NCBI GenBank assembly: GCA_903959665.1
Contig: CAJBXY010000241.1
Location: 1-9,891 of the forward strand
Direction: 5' to 3'
From: an uncultured Solirubrobacterales bacterium
Lineage (GTDB): Bacteria; Actinomycetota; Thermoleophilia; Solirubrobacterales; Solirubrobacteraceae
Length of the DNA: 9,891 nt
The stretch's first letter is position 1, and each line of letters opens with the position of its first letter. Made by a program: the position numbers and the translations under genes. The notes under the pieces are model-generated. The model was not told the origin of the DNA. It searched no databases and saw only the letters and a list, made by a program, of their open reading frames with translations. Shown piece by piece: positions 1 to 4,066 of this stretch.

Positions 1-426
1 GCCGCAGGGATCCCAACGACAGTCGCCAGCGGCATTCGTGAGGGCGCGCTGGCGCGGGCGCTCAGCGGCGAAAGCGAAGGTACGCGCTTTGCCGCTCAGG
101 AGGATCGCTACTCAAGCTTTGAGCTGTGGCTTCGCTATGCAAAGCCAACGCGTGGCGCGGTGACCGTCGATGGCGGCGCCGAGCGCGCGCTGCGCGAGGC
201 TGGCGCTTCGCTGCTGGCGGTTGGAATCACGGCCGTCGAGGGCGACTTTGAGCCAGGCGACGCGGTTGAGCTGCACGGCGCAAGCGGGCTGATTGGCAAG
301 GGCATCTGCAACTACTCGGCCGATGAGCTCGGCAAGGTGGCCGGGCTTGGCTCAGACGAGGTTGAACGGATCCTTGGACGCTCGCCTGAAGCCGCCGTCC
401 ATCGCGATTATCTCGCCCTCGGTTAG
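1..426 (+). CDS. proB: Glutamate 5-kinase, C-terminal part (5' end outside window)
   Basis: The reading frame is open from base 1 to a TAG at 424-426 and gives the last 141 residues of a protein that is about 370 residues in the family. ProB phosphorylates L-glutamate with ATP, the first step of proline synthesis, and hands the unstable product to ProA. The visible part begins in the end of the amino-acid-kinase fold (GIPTTVASG, residues 4-12, near the nucleotide pocket). It then passes through the LWLRYAKPTRG linker (about residues 43-53) into a PUA domain (about residues 52-135) with GKGICNYSADEL, and ends in HRDYLAL. The kinase core lies upstream of the window. proA follows after 37 bases, the usual partner order. 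The identity is firm because both domain signatures and the neighbour agree. Nothing suggests a broken gene; it is simply cut by the window edge. Confidence 0.95.
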   Translation, partial: AAGIPTTVASGIREGALARALSGESEGTRFAAQEDRYSSFELWLRYAKPTRGAVTVDGGAERALREAGASLLAVGITAVEGDFEPGDAVELHGASGLIGKGICNYSADELGKVAGLGSDEVERILGRSPEAAVHRDYLALG

Positions 427-451
427 CCCTGCGTTCGCTGCGGCCGCTGAC

Positions 452-457
452 TACTCT
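452..457 (+). promoter_or_regulatory. Candidate -10 box (TACTCT) for a leaderless proA transcript
   Basis: TACTCT fits the TANNNT form of a sigma-70-type -10 box. It ends six bases before the proA ATG, where a -10 box would put the transcript start on or next to the A of ATG. No Shine-Dalgarno sequence precedes this ATG, and no recognisable -35 lies at the normal distance. proA could equally be read through from proB. The call rests on position and on the same arrangement at leuS, comEA and holA. Confidence 0.4.
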
Positions 458-463
458 CTGCTG

Positions 464-1735
464 ATGGCAACTGAACAGATCAGCGTCTCCGCGCTCTGCG
501 CCGAAGCGAAGGCCGCTGCGCCGTCCTTGGCACGGGCCCCGCGCGAAGTGAAGGACGCCGCACTGAACGCCCTAGCCATGTCGCTGGAAGCGCGCTCAGA
601 TCAACTGATCGAAGCCAACGCGCTAGATCTGGAGGCAGGCGAGGCGGCCGGGCTGTCGGCGGCGCTGCTGGACAGGTTGCTCTTGGACCAGGATCGAATT
701 GCGGCGATTGCCGCGGGAGCGCGCGAGGTGGCAGCGCTCGATGATCCGGTCGGCGAGTTGATCGATCAACGTGAGCTCGAGAGCGGCCTTGAGCTTCGCA
801 AGCTGCGAGTGCCGCTCGGCGTTGTTGCCGTTGTCTATGAAGCCCGCCCGAACGTGACGATCGATGCCTCGGCCCTCTGCCTTAAATCGGGCAACGCTTG
901 CCTGCTGCGCGGGTCCGCCAGCGCCGAACACTCAAACGCGATGATGGTTGAGATCGCCGCCGACGCCGCGGAATCGGTTGGCTTGCCACGTTCCGTAATC
1001 ACGCTCGTCGGTGGCGGCCGCGATCAGCTCGCTGAACTTGCGACTCAGCAGGGGGTTGTCGACTTAATTGTCCCGCGTGGCGGTGAGGGGCTGAAGGCGG
1101 CGCTAGAGAAGGTGGCAACGATTCCCGTTCTCTACGCCGCATCAGGCAACTGCCACGTCTACGTTGACCGCGCCGCCGACCTTCAGCAGGCCGCGGCGAT
1201 TGCGCTCAACGCGAAGGTGCAGCGGCCGGGGGTCTGCAACGCGGCCGAGACGCTGCTGATTCACCGCGACGTGGCCGCCGAGTTTGTGCCAATGATCGTT
1301 GATCAGATGCTCGAAGCAGGGGTTGAACTGCGCGCCGACGCCGCGACGAGGGAGTTTGCCGGCGAGGCGCGCGCGGCCGCGCTCGTTGATGCCAGCGAAG
1401 CGGACTGGGGAACCGAGTTCCTTGATCTGATCCTTGCCGTCAAGGTTGTCGATTCGGTCGATCAGGCGATTGAGCACATCACCCGTTACGGCAGCGGCCA
1501 TTCGGAGGCGATCGTCAGCGGCGACGACGCTGCAGCTTTGGCATTCGAACTCGGCGTTGACGCGGCCTGCGTTTACGTCAACGCCTCAACCCGCTTCACC
1601 GACGGCGCCGAGTTCGGGATGGGGGCGGAGATCGGCAACTCGACGCAGAAGCTCCACGCTCGCGGGCCAATTGGGCTGCGCGAGCTCTGCACTTTCAAGT
1701 ACGTGATCAGCGGCGACGGGCACGTGAGGGGATGA
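464..1735 (+). CDS. proA: Gamma-glutamyl phosphate reductase
   Basis: ProA reduces L-glutamyl 5-phosphate with NADPH to glutamate semialdehyde, the second step of proline synthesis, in the cytosol and in association with ProB. The 423-residue product matches the family (E. coli about 417). Visible signatures are the cofactor-region EARPNVTIDAS (from residue 126) and RPGVCNAAETLL, with the catalytic cysteine at residue 258. The C-terminal TRFTDGAEFGMGAEIGNSTQK segment is also typical. The frame stays open upstream to 293, but that part overlaps proB and does not look like ProA. The ATG at 464 gives a normal N-terminus with the helical start expected of the family. No Shine-Dalgarno sequence precedes it; a TANNNT box lies six bases upstream. 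The stop codon overlaps the nadD start (ATGA), so the two are coupled. Nothing is missing or unusual in the protein. Confidence 0.96.
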   Translation: MATEQISVSALCAEAKAAAPSLARAPREVKDAALNALAMSLEARSDQLIEANALDLEAGEAAGLSAALLDRLLLDQDRIAAIAAGAREVAALDDPVGELIDQRELESGLELRKLRVPLGVVAVVYEARPNVTIDASALCLKSGNACLLRGSASAEHSNAMMVEIAADAAESVGLPRSVITLVGGGRDQLAELATQQGVVDLIVPRGGEGLKAALEKVATIPVLYAASGNCHVYVDRAADLQQAAAIALNAKVQRPGVCNAAETLLIHRDVAAEFVPMIVDQMLEAGVELRADAATREFAGEARAAALVDASEADWGTEFLDLILAVKVVDSVDQAIEHITRYGSGHSEAIVSGDDAAALAFELGVDAACVYVNASTRFTDGAEFGMGAEIGNSTQKLHARGPIGLRELCTFKYVISGDGHVRG

Positions 1736-2328
1736 GCAAGGTTGGGCTATTTGGAGGGAGCTTCAACCCACCGCATGTTGGGCATCTGATCTGCGCGCAG
1801 GAGGCCGCCGAACAGCTCCGGCTCGACGAGGTCATTCTTGTTCCGCTGCATACGCCGACCGATTATCAGCTGCCGGCCGACCCTGGGCCGCTGGCACGCC
1901 TCGCGCTCTGCGAAGCTGCCGTCGATGGGAACCCTCGACTAGCCGTGAGCGCGATCGAAGTTGAGCGCGGCGGCACGACCTACAGCGTGGACACGCTTCG
2001 CAGCTGGCGCGGTACCAACCCCGATGACGAGTTCACGCTGATCGTCGGCAACGACGTGGCCGCGCAGTTCTCTAGCTGGCGTGAACCGGCCGAAGTGCTT
2101 GATTTGGCGCGGCTGGCCGTCGTTTCGCGTGAAGGTGAGTCAGAGCTGCTGCTGGCCGAAGAGCTAAGCGCCGGTTTTCCCGGCAGTGACGTCACAGCGG
2201 TCACGATGACGCGCGTCGACATCTCCTCAACGCTTGTGCGCGAACGGATCGCTCAAGGCCGCTCGATCGAGTATCTCGTTCCCGCGACGGTCGCAAGCTT
2301 GATCGAGGCCGAAGGGTGGTACCGGTGA
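1732..2328 (+). CDS. nadD: Nicotinate-nucleotide adenylyltransferase
   Basis: NadD joins nicotinate mononucleotide and ATP to give deamido-NAD, the penultimate step of NAD synthesis. The 198-residue product is a normal length. It opens with the nucleotidyltransferase signature GGSFNPPHVGH (residues 8-18), whose two histidines (15 and 18) bind the ATP phosphates. It also has VERGGTTYSVDTL in the middle, the GNDVAAQFSSW segment that lines the substrate pocket, and the C-terminal ISSTLVRERI motif (from residue 164), the other ATP-binding element. The ATG at 1732 overlaps the proA stop as ATGA, and the purine run GAGGGG abuts it directly. Translation probably relies on coupling more than on a spaced ribosome binding site. 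The 3' end overlaps rsfS. The nadD-rsfS pairing is common in bacteria and supports both calls. Confidence 0.96.
   Translation: MSKVGLFGGSFNPPHVGHLICAQEAAEQLRLDEVILVPLHTPTDYQLPADPGPLARLALCEAAVDGNPRLAVSAIEVERGGTTYSVDTLRSWRGTNPDDEFTLIVGNDVAAQFSSWREPAEVLDLARLAVVSREGESELLLAEELSAGFPGSDVTAVTMTRVDISSTLVRERIAQGRSIEYLVPATVASLIEAEGWYR
2311..2316 (+). promoter_or_regulatory. Ribosome binding site that decides the rsfS start
   Basis: GAAGGG lies inside the end of nadD, eight bases before the GTG at 2325. An earlier in-frame GTG at 2316 overlaps this motif and has no comparable site of its own. The spacing therefore favours 2325 as the rsfS start, which also gives the four-base GTGA overlap seen at the neighbouring junctions. 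Confidence 0.6.
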
Positions 2329-2723
2329 GCGCCGCCGCGGAGCCGATTACGACGGCCGAGATGGTCGAGCTGATCACCGACTATGCCCAAGGCCCAAAAG
2401 CCGTTGATCTCGTTGTACTCGACCTCAGTGGCGCGTCAGCCTTCACAGACGCTTTTGTGATCGCGACCGGCCGCAGCGACCGCCAGGTCAAAGCGATCCA
2501 CGACGCGATTCATCAGGGGATGAAGAATGACCACGCGATCCTGCCGAGCCACGTTGAAGGCCTCGCTGAATCCAACTGGGTGCTGCTCGATTACGGCGAC
2601 GTTGTAGTTCACGTATTCACACCTGCCACGCGCGAGTACTACCGGCTGGAAACGCTCTGGGGTGATGTTCCGCGGCGCGAGGTAAGCGGTGGCGAAGAAG
2701 AGTCAGATCAGGGTTCGCAGTGA
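2325..2723 (+). CDS. rsfS: Ribosomal silencing factor RsfS
   Basis: RsfS binds ribosomal protein uL14 on the large subunit and blocks joining of the small subunit, which lowers translation when nutrients run short. The 132-residue product carries the RsfS/Iojap domain over about residues 15-120. The hallmarks are VLDLSGASAFTDAFVIATG near the start, RSDRQVKAIHDAI after it, then WVLLDYGDVVVHVF (tryptophan 85), the REYYRLETLWGD tail and an acidic C-terminal extension. The acidic tail is beyond the conserved core. I chose GTG 2325 over GTG 2316, because 2325 has GAAGGG at a good distance and overlaps the nadD stop as GTGA. The stop overlaps the apt start in the same way. Proline, NAD, ribosome silencing and purine salvage thus share one unit, consistent with growth-rate-linked expression, although that is inference. 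Confidence 0.94.
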   Translation: MSAAAEPITTAEMVELITDYAQGPKAVDLVVLDLSGASAFTDAFVIATGRSDRQVKAIHDAIHQGMKNDHAILPSHVEGLAESNWVLLDYGDVVVHVFTPATREYYRLETLWGDVPRREVSGGEEESDQGSQ

Positions 2724-3244
2724 CGACGCTCCGACCCGAAGATTTCGCGACGACGCCCGACTGGCCGAAGCCGGGCGTGCTTTTCTACGACATCGGCCCG
2801 GTGATGCGCGATGCAGAGCGGCTTGCGAAGACGACAGCGGAGCTGATCGCCGCCTCCCGCGAGCTTGTTGACGAGGTCGATTACGTGATCGCCCCAGAGG
2901 CGCGCGGCTTTCTCTTCGGCCCGGCGCTGGCGGTAGCTCTTGGCGCAGGTTTTATTCCGGCGCGCAAGCCAAACAAGTTGCCGCCGGAGACCAGTTCGGC
3001 CGAATACGAGCTCGAATACGGCATCGAGCAGCTCCACATCCACGACCACGAGCTCGATCAGGCACGGGTGCTAGTTCATGACGACCTGCTAGCCACGGGG
3101 GGAACGGCAGCCGCGCTCGTGGAGTTGATGATTCGCGCCGGCGCGACGCCGATCGGCGCATCATTTGTTTGTGAGATCCCCGCGCTCGATGGCCGCAAAG
3201 CGCTATCCGGGCTGCCAGTTTCGACCTTAGTGAGCTTTGATTAG
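2720..3244 (+). CDS. apt: Adenine phosphoribosyltransferase-type PRTase
   Basis: The family converts adenine and PRPP to AMP (purine salvage, cytosolic). The 174-residue product matches it along its length. WPKPGVLFYDIGP is at residues 15-27, EARGFLFG at 60-67 and the catalytic-loop region ARKPNKLPPET at 81-91. YELEYGIEQLHIH comes next, and the PRPP-binding motif VLVHDDLLATGGTA runs from 117 to 130. The GTG start overlaps the rsfS stop (GTGA) and gives the expected N-terminus. Oddities: where most APRTs have FRDIT/FRDIS, this one has Tyr23 and Gly26 (FYDIG), and the loop has Asn85 where Gly is usual. From my knowledge of human APRT, the stretch around its Arg27 contacts the adenine ring, so altered base preference is possible. 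In the actinobacteria I know, apt lies near relA and secDF, so this position is unusual. APRT is by far the best call; a related purine PRTase is the alternative. Confidence 0.9.
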   Translation: MTTLRPEDFATTPDWPKPGVLFYDIGPVMRDAERLAKTTAELIAASRELVDEVDYVIAPEARGFLFGPALAVALGAGFIPARKPNKLPPETSSAEYELEYGIEQLHIHDHELDQARVLVHDDLLATGGTAAALVELMIRAGATPIGASFVCEIPALDGRKALSGLPVSTLVSFD

Positions 3245-3257
3245 GGCGTCTTTGCGC

Positions 3258-3288
3258 CAATACTCAGCAATCCAGATCAAGTATTGCT
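3258..3288. repeat. Overlapping inverted repeats, candidate operator before canA
   Basis: CAATACT (3258-3264) pairs perfectly with AGTATTG (3280-3286). Within the same stretch AGCAAT (3266-3271) pairs perfectly with ATTGCT (3283-3288). The two right arms share bases 3283-3286, so only one pairing can form at a time. The repeats sit just before the TACTTT box, where the -35 region and spacer would be. That is a classic place for a repressor or activator site. No regulator family is recognised. Confidence 0.45.
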
Positions 3289-3293
3289 ACTTT
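3288..3293 (+). promoter_or_regulatory. Candidate -10 box (TACTTT) for canA
   Basis: TACTTT is a good TANNNT box and would place the transcript start near 3300. That leaves a leader of about 45 bases with a proper ribosome binding site. No TTGACA-like -35 lies 16 to 18 bases upstream, where the inverted repeat is found instead. This could mean an activator-dependent promoter. Confidence 0.4.
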
Positions 3294-3328
3294 CTCTCTA
3301 AACGTGGACCTAGTTGGTCCCGCAACCG

Positions 3329-3336
3329 AGAGGAAG
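3329..3336 (+). promoter_or_regulatory. Ribosome binding site that decides the canA start
   Basis: AGAGGAAG lies nine bases before the ATG at 3346 and is the clearest Shine-Dalgarno sequence in the window. It fixes the start at 3346 rather than at an in-frame GTG at 3304, which would only add 14 residues without family resemblance. Confidence 0.75.
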
Positions 3337-3345
3337 AAGCTGAAA

Positions 3346-3837
3346 ATGACTGTCACCGACGAGCTGCTGGCGAACGCTGAGCAGTACACAGAGAGCTTTG
3401 AGAAAGGCCATCTGCCGATGCCACCGGCTCGGAAGATCGCGGTCGTTGCCTGCATGGACGCGCGCCTCCACGTCTACGGCTTGCTCGGGCTTGAAGAGGG
3501 CGACGCGCACGTGATTCGCAACGCAGGTGGCGTGATCACCGACGACGAGGTTCGCTCGCTGGCTATCTCGCAGCGGCTGCTCGGAACCGAGGAGATCGTC
3601 CTGATCCACCACACCGATTGCGGGATGCTGACCTTCACCGATGACGAATTCAAAGCGTCAATTCAGGCCGAAGTCGGAATCAAGCCGGAGTGGGCAGCCG
3701 AATCATTCTCCGACGTCGACGAGGACGTTCGCCAGTCGCTCGCCCGCGTCCACGCCAGCCCATTCATCCCACTCAAGGACAACGTGCGTGGCTTCGTCTA
3801 CGAGGTAGAGACCGGCGTCCTGCGCGAGGTTAAGTAA
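3346..3837 (+). CDS. canA: Beta-class carbonic anhydrase (Rv1284-like)
   Basis: The enzyme interconverts CO2 and bicarbonate with a zinc ion; bicarbonate feeds carboxylases and pH balance. The 163-residue product has all beta-class signatures. CMDAR supplies zinc ligand Cys36 and the Asp38/Arg40 dyad; HHTDCGM supplies ligands His89 and Cys92. RNAGGVITDDEVRSLAISQRLLG (57-79) lies between them. From memory, its length, N-terminus (MTVTDELLANAEQY) and C-terminal PFIPLKDNVRGFVYEVETG resemble the short mycobacterial enzyme Rv1284 (CanA) much more than the longer Can/CynT types. The start is set by a clear Shine-Dalgarno sequence. The gene stands alone: it is separated from apt by a promoter region and converges on a tRNA with a shared hairpin between. 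The family call is firm. The gene symbol follows mycobacterial usage and is less certain. Confidence 0.93.
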   Translation: MTVTDELLANAEQYTESFEKGHLPMPPARKIAVVACMDARLHVYGLLGLEEGDAHVIRNAGGVITDDEVRSLAISQRLLGTEEIVLIHHTDCGMLTFTDDEFKASIQAEVGIKPEWAAESFSDVDEDVRQSLARVHASPFIPLKDNVRGFVYEVETGVLREVK

Positions 3838-3859
3838 CCGCCGCTCTTGCTCGAGCGCT

Positions 3860-3891
3860 CGCTGGCCCGGGTGACTGAACCCGGGCCGGCG
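3860..3891. terminator. Strong hairpin, probable bidirectional terminator between canA and tRNA-Ala
   Basis: GGCCCGGGT (3864-3872) pairs perfectly with ACCCGGGCC (3879-3887) around a six-base loop. The stem extends to 13 pairs (3860-3872 with 3879-3891) through one G-U pair. It lies 22 bases after the canA stop and 29 bases beyond the 3' end of the minus-strand tRNA. No T-run follows on either strand. This is the U-less form often proposed in G+C-rich actinobacteria. A 10-base palindrome (CGAGCGCTCG, 3852-3861) adjoins its left side. Confidence 0.7.
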
Positions 3892-3920
3892 CAGGCGGTC
3901 GGGCTACGGGGAACCAACAA

Positions 3921-3993
3921 TGGAGCTGAGGGGGCTCGAACCCCTGACCTCCGCCATGCCATGGCGGCGCTCTCCCAGCTGAGCTACAGCCCC
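3921..3993 (-). tRNA. alaT: tRNA-Ala (anticodon GGC)
   Basis: Read on the minus strand, the 73 bases fold into a full cloverleaf. The acceptor stem GGGGCTG pairs with CAGCTCC and includes the G3-U70 pair that is the alanine identity element. The D arm is GCTC/GAGC. The anticodon stem CCGCC/GGCGG holds loop ATGGCAT, giving anticodon GGC, which reads GCC and GCU. The variable loop has five bases. The T stem AGGGG/CCCCT holds loop TTCGAGC. The discriminator base is A. The terminal CCA is not encoded (TTG follows), so it must be added by the nucleotidyltransferase. The gene is convergent with canA and divergent from leuS. The symbol alaT is only a conventional label. Confidence 0.97.
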
Positions 3994-4005
3994 AAGTGAG
4001 GCGTC

Positions 4006-4011
4006 AGTGTA
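4006..4011 (-). promoter_or_regulatory. Candidate -10 box (TACACT) for tRNA-Ala
   Basis: On the minus strand TACACT ends 12 bases before the first base of the mature tRNA. Transcription would start about five bases upstream of the tRNA, a normal short 5' leader for RNase P. No clear -35 box is seen at 16 to 18 bases. Confidence 0.45.
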
Positions 4012-4049
4012 GCGACGCTGGGCGGTCGCCGGTCGCCTGCGGCGGCAAG

Positions 4050-4055
4050 TATCTT
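4050..4055 (+). promoter_or_regulatory. Candidate -10 box (TATCTT) for leuS
   Basis: TATCTT ends 11 bases before the leuS ATG. A start 6 to 8 bases downstream would leave a leader of only a few bases, and no Shine-Dalgarno sequence is present, so the transcript is leaderless or nearly so. The -35 position (about 4027-4032) falls within the GGTCGCC tandem repeat and does not resemble TTGACA. Confidence 0.45.
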
Positions 4056-4066
4056 GCTCAGTACCG

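Larger units (their letters stand above)
3245..3345 (+). promoter_or_regulatory. apt-canA intergenic region: weak hairpin, promoter and leader
   Basis: This 101-base region is clearly more A+T-rich than the flanking genes. A short hairpin (GGCG at 3245-3248 with CGCC at 3255-3258) starts right after the apt stop; it lacks a T-run and is at best a weak terminator. Inverted repeats at 3258-3288, a TACTTT box at 3288-3293, a five-pair hairpin GGACC/GGTCC (3306-3310 with 3316-3320) and a ribosome binding site follow. The carbonic anhydrase gene is therefore probably transcribed from its own promoter with a leader of about 45 bases. Confidence 0.6.
3994..4066. promoter_or_regulatory. Divergent promoter region between tRNA-Ala and leuS
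   Basis: This 73-base stretch must carry the start signals of both genes. On the minus strand it holds a TACACT box facing the tRNA; on the plus strand it holds a TATCTT box facing leuS. Between them is an exact tandem repeat of GGTCGCC (4024-4037), and GCGTC/GACGC (4001-4005 with 4014-4018) forms a small inverted repeat over the tRNA box. There is no room for a T-box or other long leader before leuS. Confidence 0.55.

Noticed and set aside
293..463. N-terminal extension of proA by 57 codons
   Set aside because: This part overlaps proB in another frame and does not resemble ProA; ATG 464 gives the normal family length.
1371..1382. Palindrome GCGCGGCCGCGC within proA
   Set aside because: Short G/C-only palindromes like this are expected in G+C-rich coding sequence, and it has no special position.
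3304..3345. Earlier GTG start for the carbonic anhydrase
   Set aside because: It would run through the Shine-Dalgarno sequence that serves ATG 3346, and it adds residues not seen in the family.
3900..3993. tRNA-Ala as an integration site for a mobile element
   Set aside because: I see no second copy of the tRNA 3' end, no integrase and no shift in composition; both flanks are housekeeping genes.
3994..4066. T-box or leucine attenuator leader before leuS
   Set aside because: Only 73 bases separate the genes and the likely start leaves almost no leader; no T-box sequence or leucine-rich leader peptide is present.
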